A stretch of DNA of 64,000 nt from Paracnuella aquatica (GTDB lineage Bacteria > Bacteroidota > Bacteroidia > Chitinophagales > Chitinophagaceae). The stretch's first letter is position 1, and each line of letters begins with the position of its first letter. This document shows positions 17,454 through 26,687 of this stretch, piece by piece. The stretch lies in contig NZ_QOWJ01000016.1 of the NCBI RefSeq assembly GCF_003332885.2, forward strand, positions 1 through 64,000. The letters run 5' to 3'. Under the pieces are notes generated by a model. That model made no database searches, was not told the DNA's origin, and saw only the letters and a program-made list of their open reading frames with translations. The position numbers and the translations under genes are program-made.

Positions 17454-18860
17454 TTACTTTGTTTTGAGATAATCGATGGCATTTTTATACAAGCGTTCAA
17501 TGTTTGCCTGGTACAGGTTGGTGCCGGAATTTTGGTTCCATTCAATGCCGCCAATGCCGATCCAGATGGCAGAGCCCTCAATGGCACCTTTGGGTTTCAG
17601 CTCCATAATGCCTGCCATCCAGTAGTCGCCAATGCCATCCCACTGGCCCAGCCACTCCACGGCATTATCAGACACAAACCTGTTATACGCCGACTCGTTA
17701 TCATTGGGGCCCAGGCCCAAAAAGCCAGGTATGTTCTCAATCACAGTGTTGTGGTCTTCGCGCCAGCCTGGCCCAAGCACGGGAAAGGTTTTGCGGCCAT
17801 CGGGCTGTGTTGTTATGGCAATGCCTTTAAATAGCGGGTGGCTGCTTTGATCGTGTTTTTTGCCCACGTTTACACCAATGCCCCAGGTATCGTTGTTGCT
17901 AAAACCGGCACCTCCGCCAATCACCATCGGGTAAGCATCCGTCATGCGGCCCAAAGGCCAGAAATAGCGGGCCGCAAACTGGTTGAACAAAAGATTGCCC
18001 CCTCCGTTGTAAAACGCTTTTATCTTTTCCAGCACGGCGGCATCGGTAGCCACGGCAGGCAGGCTGTTGGTTGTTTGCAAATCGTAGTTCCACCAGATCA
18101 CCCTAAACTGGCTTAAATCAAGGGTGCCGTTTTTTATCTGGTCAAAGGAAATGTAGCGGGCATTGTCATAGTTGCGGAACAACCATTTGCCGCCGGCCAC
18201 TTCATCGTCATCGCCGGCCGACAGCAACGTGGTGGAATCGGCATAAATGCCCAGGTAGGCCACTGCGGTTGCCCCTACCTTAAACGGCAGGTACACCGTG
18301 TTGGAGGCCTGGCCTGCAGCATTGGTGGTAACCACGCTGATGTTGTATTGACCCACCGGCACGTTATTGAACTGGTGCTGCGTGGCGCCTGCGGCCAATT
18401 CGGCGGTTTGGCTGCCCAGTTGCACCGTAATTTTCGAAACGGGTCCTACCGGGGGGGTCCAACTCACCAGCACACCGTTGTCGTTTTGTGCTGCCGTCAG
18501 GTTTTGCACCGGGTAAGCTCCTTCGCGTTTGAACCGCACTATTTCACCCAAAGAAATATTTCCTTTTCCATCGGTAAGCTTGATGTTAAACAGGTAATCC
18601 TTGTTGGTTTCCACCACGCCAAACTTGTATTGGGTAGCATCTGCCGCCAAGGTTTTGGTGGTGCTGCCATCGCTGATGGTGGGCACAATACCGCTGGCGC
18701 CTGCGGGCAGGTTCCAGGTAAGCAGTGCCGTGTCGCCGGTAATCTTGTATTGCAGGTTGGAAACCGGTTGTATGTTGGCCGGCGCTACATTGATGTCGTT
18801 TTTCTGGCAGGCGGCAAGAACCAGAAGCAGCCCCGCCATTGCCATGTATTGTTTGTTCAT
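17454..18860 (-). CDS. DUF4960 surface glycan-binding lipoprotein (SusE position)
   Basis: A 468-residue lipoprotein with lipobox LAAC (Cys 18). Two fibronectin-type-III-like beta domains occupy about 30-110 and 115-195. The remainder (about 200-468) is a DUF4960-like domain rich in Trp and Gly. In the Bacteroides thetaiotaomicron levan PUL the gene in the same position (BT1761) is a DUF4960 protein that binds levan at the surface; by analogy this protein should bind the polymer and pass it to the SusCD complex. It lies between SusD and GH32. Confidence 0.82.
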   Translation of the reverse strand: MNKQYMAMAGLLLVLAACQKNDINVAPANIQPVSNLQYKITGDTALLTWNLPAGASGIVPTISDGSTTKTLAADATQYKFGVVETNKDYLFNIKLTDGKGNISLGEIVRFKREGAYPVQNLTAAQNDNGVLVSWTPPVGPVSKITVQLGSQTAELAAGATQHQFNNVPVGQYNISVVTTNAAGQASNTVYLPFKVGATAVAYLGIYADSTTLLSAGDDDEVAGGKWLFRNYDNARYISFDQIKNGTLDLSQFRVIWWNYDLQTTNSLPAVATDAAVLEKIKAFYNGGGNLLFNQFAARYFWPLGRMTDAYPMVIGGGAGFSNNDTWGIGVNVGKKHDQSSHPLFKGIAITTQPDGRKTFPVLGPGWREDHNTVIENIPGFLGLGPNDNESAYNRFVSDNAVEWLGQWDGIGDYWMAGIMELKPKGAIEGSAIWIGIGGIEWNQNSGTNLYQANIERLYKNAIDYLKTK

Positions 18861-18963
18861 GTTGTTGGTAAAATGAAGAGTGAGAGGAATGGTGAATGGG
18901 CAATCGGAAATCGTGAATCGTCAAACGTGAATATTGAAAAAGTTTTTACCTTAAAAAGTTTCA

Positions 18964-19010
18964 TTGACCATTGACCATTGACCATTGACCATTGACGTTT
19001 GACGTTTGAC
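18964..19010 (+). repeat. Heptanucleotide tandem repeat
   Basis: Four copies of TTGACCA are followed by two of TTGACGT and a partial TTGAC. It occupies most of the gap between SusD and the DUF4960 gene. The bases just before it (18886-18940) are a degenerate run of GTGAAT-like words. A few PUL genes in this phylum have such runs between them; the function is unknown. Confidence 0.85.
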
Positions 19011-19021
19011 AATCCGCTCCC

Positions 19022-20704
19022 TTATTGCACATACCCGGGGTTCTGCTGGTACAGCTCTTTACTAAACCTGATCTGGCTGAGCGGAATGGGCAGGTACTCA
19101 TCGCGGTTCTTGGTAAACTGTGCATCTTTCAGGTAATTACGCTTTTCCTTTTCCCCGGCGAAATAGGCATTCAATACCTGATCGGCAATGCTCCAGCGCA
19201 CCAGGTCAAAAAAGCGGATGCCTTCCTCGGCCAGTTCCAGCCGCCGCTCAAACCGGAGTGCCTGGCGGGCCACTGCCTGTGTCCATCCTGCAGCAGCATA
19301 GGGTGCTACTTTATAATTCGCCTGTGCATTACCGTTAGCGAACTTCAACAGCCCGGTGCTGGCACCAGCACGATCGCGCAACTGGTTGATGATGGGGAGT
19401 GCTTCGGCTTGGCGGCCCAGTTCAATAAGCGCTTCGGCCTTCCACAACAACACATCGGCCAGGCGGATGATGATGCGGTTTTTGGGGTTGCCGTAAAACG
19501 GTCCTACCTGCGTGTATTGATTGCGCTGCACATTTTCTTTCAACGATGCATGCACCCCATACACATCGGGGCTGCGGTTCCAGTTTACGCCGTATACTTC
19601 ATTGGCATTGTATTTCCAGGGCTGGCCGGGTATGGCCACGGTATGGCTCAAACGCGGATCTACGGTGTGGGCAGCCAGGTTCAGGTCGGTGTTGTTGAAA
19701 TCGTTCAGCAGGGGCAGGCCGCCGGCGTCGGTTCTAAATGCATTGACCAGGTTTTGCGAGGGCTTTTTAAAATCGCAGCAGCCAATGCCCTGCGGGGTTG
19801 CCAGCACATCGCCAAAATTAAGCCGGCCGAACGGGGAGCCATCGTTGGTGGAGAGCTGCACGGCAAAAACCGTTTCGCGGCCGCCTTCGGTTTCCAGCCG
19901 GAAGTTGTTGCCAAAATCCGCTTCCAGCCCATACTGCCCCGAAGCAATCACCTGGTCGGTTAGTGTTACCACTTCCTGCAGGCGTGCTGTGTTGATGTTA
20001 GTAACATTGTGCTGTTCGTCCTGCTCGTAGGCCTGGTACAGCCTAGTTTTGGCTAAATAAGCCGTAGCTGCCATTTTTCCGGCACGGCCTTTTTCCGCAG
20101 GCAGCAAGGGCAGGCCAGCTATCGCCGCATTGAAATCGGCAGCGATCTTTTCCCACAATTCGTCGTTCGACAGGGCCCGGTTCGAGATTTTTTCATACTC
20201 GGCCACCGGCACCGTTTCATCAATGTATGGAATGTATTTAAACAGGAGCTTCAATTGAAAATACCAGTGGCCGCGGAGAAACTTCATTTCCGCCAGCCGC
20301 TCCCCTTTTTTGGGAAAATCAGTTTCCGAAACTTTATTCAGGTTGCTGATAGCTGCATTTACCCTGGAAATGGCCACGTAGGTTTGAAACCACATGCCAT
20401 CAAACTGGCCGATATCGCTGCGCACCTGGCGGAATATTTCCAGAAAATAAAATTCCTGGATGTCGGCTTCATCGCGGCCGCCTTTATAAGCATCGCCGCC
20501 CCGCACATCGCCATAAGGCCACAGGCTCCACGGAATATCGTAATGATCGTTGCCCAGAGAAGCATAAGCCGCATTTACCAGTTGCTCGGTACCACTGGCC
20601 ACCTGTGCTTCGCCCAATGTTCCGCGGGGCTCCACCTCCAGGTAATCTTTTTTGCAGGAGGCCAGGGCCGCCGCCAATAATAAAAAGGAAAATATCTTTT
20701 TCAT
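19022..20704 (-). CDS. susD: SusD/RagB-family glycan-binding lipoprotein
   Basis: A 560-residue lipoprotein starting MKKIFSFLLLAAALASC (Cys 17). The sequence has the SusD signature throughout: KKDYLEVEPRGTL at the start, TPR-like helices, LRGHWYFQLKLLFKYIPYID around residue 140, and a C-terminal DEYLPIPLSQI. It forms the lid of the SusC transporter at the outer membrane and selects fructo-oligosaccharides. I start at ATG 20704; the frame extends 41 codons further up without sense. SusC ends 71 bases upstream. Confidence 0.95.
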   Translation of the reverse strand: MKKIFSFLLLAAALASCKKDYLEVEPRGTLGEAQVASGTEQLVNAAYASLGNDHYDIPWSLWPYGDVRGGDAYKGGRDEADIQEFYFLEIFRQVRSDIGQFDGMWFQTYVAISRVNAAISNLNKVSETDFPKKGERLAEMKFLRGHWYFQLKLLFKYIPYIDETVPVAEYEKISNRALSNDELWEKIAADFNAAIAGLPLLPAEKGRAGKMAATAYLAKTRLYQAYEQDEQHNVTNINTARLQEVVTLTDQVIASGQYGLEADFGNNFRLETEGGRETVFAVQLSTNDGSPFGRLNFGDVLATPQGIGCCDFKKPSQNLVNAFRTDAGGLPLLNDFNNTDLNLAAHTVDPRLSHTVAIPGQPWKYNANEVYGVNWNRSPDVYGVHASLKENVQRNQYTQVGPFYGNPKNRIIIRLADVLLWKAEALIELGRQAEALPIINQLRDRAGASTGLLKFANGNAQANYKVAPYAAAGWTQAVARQALRFERRLELAEEGIRFFDLVRWSIADQVLNAYFAGEKEKRNYLKDAQFTKNRDEYLPIPLSQIRFSKELYQQNPGYVQ

Positions 20705-20774
20705 GATTGCATTTTTTTGGAAACCACCGGCACAAATGCCCACTTGTTGCTTTGTGCTGGTGGATGGGTGTTGT

Positions 20775-23700
20775 TTAAAAGGAAACCCGCACGCCGCCGG
20801 TAACCATGGTAGGAATGGGGTAGCCAAAGCCTGCCGCTTCGGGGTCGATGCCGGTAAAGTTTTTGGCTTTTACAGTGAACAGGTTTTGCCCGCTTACATA
20901 CACATTCAAGCTGTTGGCCATCAGGCGGCTGGTAAGGTTGCGGGGCAGCGTGTAGCCCAGTTGTAGGTTGCGCAGCTTCAGGTACGCCCCGTTTTCAATA
21001 AAATAGGTAGAAAAACGGCGCTCAAAATTGCGGTCGGTAGCGGTTAGTGCAGGAATATCGGATCCGGCATTTTGCGGCGACCAGGCATTGAGCAGGCGCG
21101 ACCCTTTGTTGGAACCGGTTTCGTTGAGGCTCCAGAAATCGGATTGTGATTTTACATCAAACACATTGATCTGCTGGTTGCCTACACCCTGAAAGAAAAC
21201 GGTGAGGTCAAATCCTTTGTAGCCAAAATTGAAGTTGAACCCGTACAGGAAATCCGGCGTTGGGTTGATGATCCAGGTGCGGTCGCGGTCGTTGATGGTG
21301 CCGTCGCCGTTCAGGTCTTTGTAGCGGATGCGGCCCAGGCCTTTACCCAGTTGTTCTGCCGATTTAAGCACCTCGTCTTCGGTGGTAAAAAGGCCATCGG
21401 CCACATAACCGTAACCCGATCCCCAGGGGCGGTTCAGGATGTTGTCGGTGGTGCCGTTGCCGCCATAAGTGTTCACCACTTCTTCGGGCAGCTTGGTCAC
21501 TTTGTTGCGGTAAGTGGCAAAGTTGCCGTTAAAGTCAAAGGTTACCTTGTCCGCAAGGGTGCCGCGGTAGCCCAGTTGCAATTCAATACCGTTGTTGCGC
21601 AGGCTGGCGCCATTTACCCAACGGCTGCCGCCTTCGCCCACTACGGCAATATAAGCCGGGCGAATCAGCATGTCTTCGGTGGTTTTTACAAAATAATCCA
21701 GCGTGCCGTAAATTTTCTGGTTCAGGAAACCAAAGTCCAGCCCAATGTTCGATTGCGTGGTGGTTTCCCAGCGCACATCGTCGTTGGCCCGCTGAATGAT
21801 CTGGTAGCCCGAAGGCAAGGTGCCGGAACCGGCGCCGGAAAAGTCGTAGGCCGTACCATCGGGGGTGCGCCAGGTAGGATCGCCGCCATCGGGGTTGGCG
21901 CGGTACAAGGTACGGTTGGCGGTGGGGTCAATATTATCCTGGTTGCCGGTTTGGCCCCAGCCATAACGCAGCTTCAGGTCAGAAACAAAAGGCAGCGCAT
22001 GGGCAATAAACTCCTCTTTGTTAAGGCGCCATCCAAGACTGAATGCAGGAAAAAAGGCAAACTGGTTGTTGCGGCCAAAACGCGAAGAGCCATCGTAGCG
22101 TGCCGTTACCGAGGCCAGGTATTTTTCATTGTAAGAATAGTTGGCCTTGCCAAAATAAGACAGCAGGCGAAACTGCGCTGATCCACCACCGTTATCCTTT
22201 TGTCCCACACCGGCACCCAGGTACAGGTAGTCTTCGTCTTCAAAAGCAAAATCCCTGCGGCTGGCAAAAAAGTCGTTGCCCGTTTGGTTGATCACTTCGT
22301 TGCCCGCCAGCAGGTCGAGGCTGTGCTTGCCCATAGCTCGTTTATAGTTCAGCGTATTACTCCACACCAGTTGCGTATTGTTCCAGTTGTTCATGGTTAC
22401 CTGGTTCAGCGGGTTGTTGAGGTACCCCGACACGTAGCGCAGTTGCATATTGCGCATGGTATAGTTCTGATAATCCAGTCCAAGGCTGGTACGCAGGTGC
22501 AGTCCTTTTACCACTTGCAGGTCGGCATAGGCGTTACCCAACAGGCGCACCAGGTCGTAGTGGTTTTGCTTGTTCATTTCCAGCAGGCGCACCGGGTTCT
22601 GTCGGTCGTTCATGCCGCCCCAGGGGCCACCCCAGCCTACACCGTCTGCAGTGCGCACCGGAATCACCGGCAAGGCCTGCAGGGCCGCGTTGAGGGTATT
22701 GCCCTGCACTTCGCGGGTAGTGTTGGCGGTAAAATTCTCGCCAATCACCAGGCGGTCGTTCAGCAGCCGGTAATCGGTGTTGATGCGTGCCGAAATGCGG
22801 CGGAAATTGGTGGTTTTTACAATGCCGTCGTTGCTGGTATAATCCAGCGAAAACACGGTGCTGCCTTTGTCGGTGCCCCGGGCCACCTGCACATCATAAG
22901 TTTGATACACCGCAGTTTGTGCAATTTCATTGAACCAGTCGGTGTTGGCCGTTTTCATGGTGTTGTTGGGGCCATCGATATACTCGGGCAAGATGATTTT
23001 GTTGAGTACCGGTGTACCTGCTGCATCGCGGTTCCAGTCGTAGTTGTACACCAGGTAGCGGTCAATGGGGTTGCCGTCGTTGGCATTGGCTTGCCAGGCG
23101 GCACGGCCAAAACCTTCGGCATCGAGCATTTGCATGCGGTTTTGGTACCAGGCATAGGAGCGGCGGGCATTGGCGGTGATCTGAAATTCGCCGCGCTTTG
23201 CCCTTTTCGTAGTAATGATGATGACCCCGCTGGAGGCCCGCGAACCATAGATGGAAGCAGCAGAGGCGTCTTTCAACACCTGGATGGTTTCAATGTCGTT
23301 GGGGTTTAGTTCGTGCAGGCCCGCCTTGGTAGGTACGCCGTCAATTACCAGCAGCGGCGCATTGCCATTAATGGAAGAAATACCGCGGATCAGCACATTT
23401 ACATTGCCCCCGCTGGGCGACCCGTCGGTAGTTACCTGCATACCAGCCACCCGGCCCTGCATGGCCTGCAGCGGGTTGTTGTTGGGCATTTTTTTCAGCT
23501 CTTTTACTTCCACTACCGATACGGCACCGGTGAGGTCGGCTTTTTTCTGTGCCGTATAACCCACCACCACCACTTCGCCGAGGTTGCCGCCGGCTTGTTT
23601 TAGTGAAATGGACAATTGGCTTTGTACACCTACAGGCACTTCTACATTTTCGTGGCCCACATAAGAAACCAACAGGCTGCCGCCTTCCGGAACAGCAATA

Positions 23701-23882
23701 GAAAAATTGCCTTCGGCGTCGGTTTTTGCCGCTACGGCAGTGCCTTTTACAATAACAGTAGCCCCGGCCACCGGCACATTGTTGGCGTCGGAAACTTTTC
23801 CGGTAACCGTTCGCTGTGCCATCGCTACAAACGAGGCCAGTACAACAGCTATCGTGCAAACAAATTTTAGCATGATCAACAT
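20775..23882 (-). CDS. susC: SusC/RagA TonB-dependent outer-membrane transporter
   Basis: A 1035-residue outer-membrane protein. The signal peptide (MLIMLKFVCTIAVVLASFVAMAQ) is followed by a carboxypeptidase-D-like domain (about 25-100), a plug domain (NPLQAMQGRVAGMQV, LIRGISSINGNAPLLVIDGVP, about 115-230) and the 22-stranded barrel ending GGVRVSF. It imports oligosaccharides captured by SusD. Starts at 23882 or 23873 (second Met) are both possible; the frame runs further up inside the fructokinase gene and is not real there. Only one base separates it from the fructokinase stop, so the two are one transcript. Confidence 0.95.
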   Translation of the reverse strand: MLIMLKFVCTIAVVLASFVAMAQRTVTGKVSDANNVPVAGATVIVKGTAVAAKTDAEGNFSIAVPEGGSLLVSYVGHENVEVPVGVQSQLSISLKQAGGNLGEVVVVGYTAQKKADLTGAVSVVEVKELKKMPNNNPLQAMQGRVAGMQVTTDGSPSGGNVNVLIRGISSINGNAPLLVIDGVPTKAGLHELNPNDIETIQVLKDASAASIYGSRASSGVIIITTKRAKRGEFQITANARRSYAWYQNRMQMLDAEGFGRAAWQANANDGNPIDRYLVYNYDWNRDAAGTPVLNKIILPEYIDGPNNTMKTANTDWFNEIAQTAVYQTYDVQVARGTDKGSTVFSLDYTSNDGIVKTTNFRRISARINTDYRLLNDRLVIGENFTANTTREVQGNTLNAALQALPVIPVRTADGVGWGGPWGGMNDRQNPVRLLEMNKQNHYDLVRLLGNAYADLQVVKGLHLRTSLGLDYQNYTMRNMQLRYVSGYLNNPLNQVTMNNWNNTQLVWSNTLNYKRAMGKHSLDLLAGNEVINQTGNDFFASRRDFAFEDEDYLYLGAGVGQKDNGGGSAQFRLLSYFGKANYSYNEKYLASVTARYDGSSRFGRNNQFAFFPAFSLGWRLNKEEFIAHALPFVSDLKLRYGWGQTGNQDNIDPTANRTLYRANPDGGDPTWRTPDGTAYDFSGAGSGTLPSGYQIIQRANDDVRWETTTQSNIGLDFGFLNQKIYGTLDYFVKTTEDMLIRPAYIAVVGEGGSRWVNGASLRNNGIELQLGYRGTLADKVTFDFNGNFATYRNKVTKLPEEVVNTYGGNGTTDNILNRPWGSGYGYVADGLFTTEDEVLKSAEQLGKGLGRIRYKDLNGDGTINDRDRTWIINPTPDFLYGFNFNFGYKGFDLTVFFQGVGNQQINVFDVKSQSDFWSLNETGSNKGSRLLNAWSPQNAGSDIPALTATDRNFERRFSTYFIENGAYLKLRNLQLGYTLPRNLTSRLMANSLNVYVSGQNLFTVKAKNFTGIDPEAAGFGYPIPTMVTGGVRVSF

Positions 23883-23883
23883 T

Positions 23884-24819
23884 TTAGTGGTAAACAGTAG
23901 TGGATGTAAATGACTGGTCTGGTGCGCCGTCCCCCATTTTTTTAATTGCTGATGGGTCGTATGGAGGGCAGGCGCCGGTGTAGGTGGCAATGAGCGCCCC
24001 AAGGCTGCAGGCAAAAGACAGGGACTCCTGGATGCCCGCACCGGATAGTTGCTGCGCCAAAAAACCAGCAAGAAAAGCATCTCCGGAACCAATGGTATCG
24101 GCCACCTGAACGCTAATACCCGGTTGGCGGTACAACTGGCCCCTTTGCAGCACCAGTGCACCGTTGGCACCCAGCGTTACCACAATTGTGGCAATAGCAA
24201 AACGATCCTGCAGGCTGCGGGCCATGGCCTCGTAGCTTTCCTGATGCCCGTACCAGCCCGACACCAGTTCCAGTTCCCCTTCATTCATTTTGAGCACATC
24301 GGTATAGGCCAGTAAAGACTCGATGCGGGCCTTGTCGAAATGCGGGGGCCGTAGGTTGATGTCGAGTACTTTTTGGGGTGCCGTTTCCAGCAGTTGAAAA
24401 AGGGTGGACCGGGAAACCTGGTTGCGGGCAGCCAGCGAGCCAAATACAAAATACCGGGCGTCGGCCAGCACCTGGCTAAAGTCCTGCTGCCATTGGATAA
24501 AATCCCAGGCAACGGGTTGCACAATATCGTAGGCCATTTCGTTGTGCGCTTTTTGTGTGGCCTGCACCCAGCCTGTTTCGTGCACGGCATCGGTCTGTAC
24601 CAGGCTGATGGGAATGCCGCTTTCTTCCAGCAGCGTGAGCAGGCCTTTACCCCGTTCGTCGGCACCGATGCGGGAGATAAGTGCCGGGGCCACACCCAGT
24701 TTTTTGAGGTGGTAAGCCACATTCATGGGGGCGCCCCCGGGTAGCGATGTGTGGGGCAATACATCCCAAAGAATTTCCCCGAAACATACCACCGCCGGGG
24801 ATTGGGTTGACAAGTTCAT
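23884..24819 (-). CDS. PfkB-family fructokinase
   Basis: A 311-residue cytoplasmic sugar kinase. The start MNLSTQSPAVVCFGEILWDVLPH is at ATG 24819; the upstream frame is not conserved in character. PfkB signatures are present: GGAPMNVAYHLKKLG (about 30-44) and the C-terminal DTIGSGDAFLAGFL with the catalytic Asp. It phosphorylates fructose released by the GH32 enzyme and taken up by the neighbouring sugar porter. The same gene occupies the matching place in the characterised levan PUL of B. thetaiotaomicron (BT1757). Confidence 0.92.
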   Translation of the reverse strand: MNLSTQSPAVVCFGEILWDVLPHTSLPGGAPMNVAYHLKKLGVAPALISRIGADERGKGLLTLLEESGIPISLVQTDAVHETGWVQATQKAHNEMAYDIVQPVAWDFIQWQQDFSQVLADARYFVFGSLAARNQVSRSTLFQLLETAPQKVLDINLRPPHFDKARIESLLAYTDVLKMNEGELELVSGWYGHQESYEAMARSLQDRFAIATIVVTLGANGALVLQRGQLYRQPGISVQVADTIGSGDAFLAGFLAQQLSGAGIQESLSFACSLGALIATYTGACPPYDPSAIKKMGDGAPDQSFTSTTVYH

Positions 24820-25009
24820 TAGCAATGAGTTTAAAGATGGAAGAATCGTTTGCATGGTGCGCTGCAGTTTCGGCCGGGCAGAAGGCTTGAAACGCCGGTT
24901 AGGAATAGTGAATGGGTAATGGTGAATTGCGCCGGGCACAGGCATGAAACCTCCCTGCAGTGAGGATCAACACTGTTGAAGCGGACGTTTACCATTTACC
25001 TACACCCCT

Positions 25010-26353
25010 TTAGTGCAGTACCAGGGTCCGTTCTATCTGCTCCAGCGAACGGCCTTTTGTTTCGGGCATTAGTTTCCAAACAAAAAGCAGTTGCAGTACC
25101 ATCATAATGGAAAAAAACAGGAATGTATGGCCACCGCCCAGCCTTTCGGCCAGCATAGGAAAAGCAAACGCAATGACCGCCGCCATTACCCAATGGGTGG
25201 TACTCCCCAGGGTTTGCCCTTTGGCCCGTACCTGGTTGGGAAAAATTTCAGAAATAAACACCCAGATGACTGCGCCCTGGCTAAAGGCAAAAAAAGCGAT
25301 ATACACCAGCAGGTACACCGTTACCGCCCAGCCGTTGAAATCCTGGCTGTAAAATGCCTGCGCCACCAGGCCCAGGGTGGTAATAAGCCCCACCGAACCA
25401 ATCAGCATCAGGGTTTTGCGGCCTACGCGGTCGATAAACTGCAGGGCAATAAGGGTAAAAAGAAAATTGACCAGCCCAATACCAACTGTTGATAACAAAG
25501 AAGCGGAACGGCCCAGCCCGGTCATTTCAAAAATGCGGGGCGCATAATAAATAATGGCATTGATGCCCGACACCTGGTTGAACAAGGCAAAAGAGACCGC
25601 CAGAAAAATAGGGAACTTGTACTTGCGGGAAAACAACTGGCGGCTGTTGTCGCCGGCAGCATCGCTGGCTACTTCGTCGGCTTTACTGCGCTGGATGCTG
25701 GCCACTTCTTCCTCGTATCCATCGGGGTTGGCAATTTTAAGAATGGCGGTGGCTTCGGCCACCTTGCCTCTTTTGGAAATAAGCCACCGCGGGCTTTCGG
25801 GCACCAATTGCAGCAAAACAAAAAACAGTAAAGAAGGAAATGCCTGTACCCCCAGCATCCAACGCCAGGAGCTGGCGCCATCCTCGCCAATTAAAAAATT
25901 GGAGAAATAAGAAAGCAGGATGCCAAACACCACGTTGAACTGGAAAAGAGCTACGAGGCGGCCGCGCCGGTGCGGCGGGGCAATTTCGGAAATATACACC
26001 GGTGCCGTTACCGAAGAAGCGCCCACACCCAGGCCGCCTAATAAACGAAACACCAAAAAAACATACCAGTCGGTGGCCGTGGCGGTGCCCAGGGAAGATA
26101 ACAGGTAGAGTGCCGCAATAATCATTAGCGTGGTGCGGCGGCCTAGCCGGTCGGAGGGAATAGACCCAAATAAGGAACCGATGATGGTGCCGATCAGGGC
26201 AATGGAAACAGTGAGTCCGTGCTCAACCGGGGTAAGGTTCCAGTATTGTTGGATGGCTTGTTCGGCACCTGAAATAACGGCAGTATCGAACCCAAAAAGG
26301 AAACCGCCCAAAGCAACTACTATGCTCCACAGGAAGACTTTACGCTGATGCAT
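25010..26353 (-). CDS. Sugar porter (MFS, SP family), probable fructose importer
   Basis: A 447-residue inner-membrane transporter with 12 predicted helices. Family motifs: GFLFGFDTAVISGA (helix 1), DRLGRRTTLMI (loop 2-3), PVYISEIAPPHRRGRLVALFQ, and the C-terminal PETKGRSLEQIE. SP-family members carry hexoses such as fructose, xylose or glucose with protons. Its position as the first gene of the PUL operon, before the fructokinase, points to fructose. A direct repeat about 165-195 bp upstream is the best candidate control site. Confidence 0.93.
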   Translation of the reverse strand: MHQRKVFLWSIVVALGGFLFGFDTAVISGAEQAIQQYWNLTPVEHGLTVSIALIGTIIGSLFGSIPSDRLGRRTTLMIIAALYLLSSLGTATATDWYVFLVFRLLGGLGVGASSVTAPVYISEIAPPHRRGRLVALFQFNVVFGILLSYFSNFLIGEDGASSWRWMLGVQAFPSLLFFVLLQLVPESPRWLISKRGKVAEATAILKIANPDGYEEEVASIQRSKADEVASDAAGDNSRQLFSRKYKFPIFLAVSFALFNQVSGINAIIYYAPRIFEMTGLGRSASLLSTVGIGLVNFLFTLIALQFIDRVGRKTLMLIGSVGLITTLGLVAQAFYSQDFNGWAVTVYLLVYIAFFAFSQGAVIWVFISEIFPNQVRAKGQTLGSTTHWVMAAVIAFAFPMLAERLGGGHTFLFFSIMMVLQLLFVWKLMPETKGRSLEQIERTLVLH

Positions 26354-26687
26354 ATGGCAAGTAAATTTTCATCCAACTTACGCCGTACACATGCACAGTG
26401 CCTAGCGAATAGAGATCAAAAACATTTAAAAACAAAAAAAGAGCAATAATTTTTCAATGGACTCAATACCAATTACATAAGTATTTTTGAAAGCACGTTT
26501 TTCTCCGGGCTCTTTTGATTTTGTAACTTGCATTTTCAATTTTGTAACATCCGGCGGCCCTTTTGCCCCCTCTTGGGTTTATCTGCCGCGGGGCTTATTA
26601 TATATTTATAACACCGCCTCCTGCAGGTGCAGGTAACTGCCCGCACGGTTTTGCAAAAATCCTGAGCACCCGCGGAGCCTTGCCACT
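26354..26687. other. Divergent regulatory region of the fructan PUL
   Basis: This 334-bp gap lies between the porter operon and the divergent hybrid sensor gene. Besides the direct repeat at 26518-26548 it shows an AT-rich block (26420-26470) that could hold the porter promoter, and AT-rich TATATATTTATAAC near 26600 on the sensor side. No open frame is credible. Confidence 0.45.
26518..26548. promoter_or_regulatory. Direct repeat, candidate HTCS operator
   Basis: ATTTTGTAAC occurs at 26518-26527 and again at 26539-26548, a period of 21 bp, which puts both copies on the same DNA face. AraC-type output domains of hybrid two-component systems commonly bind such direct repeats. It lies between the sensor gene and the operon it should control. 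Confidence 0.5.

Noticed and set aside
18964-19010. Possible CRISPR array
   Set aside because: The units are 7 bp and directly joined without spacers, and no cas genes are present.
22200-23309. A 369-codon open frame on the plus strand
   Set aside because: It lies wholly opposite the susC gene, whose family motifs are unmistakable; the antisense frame has low-complexity His/Val-rich composition and no start context.
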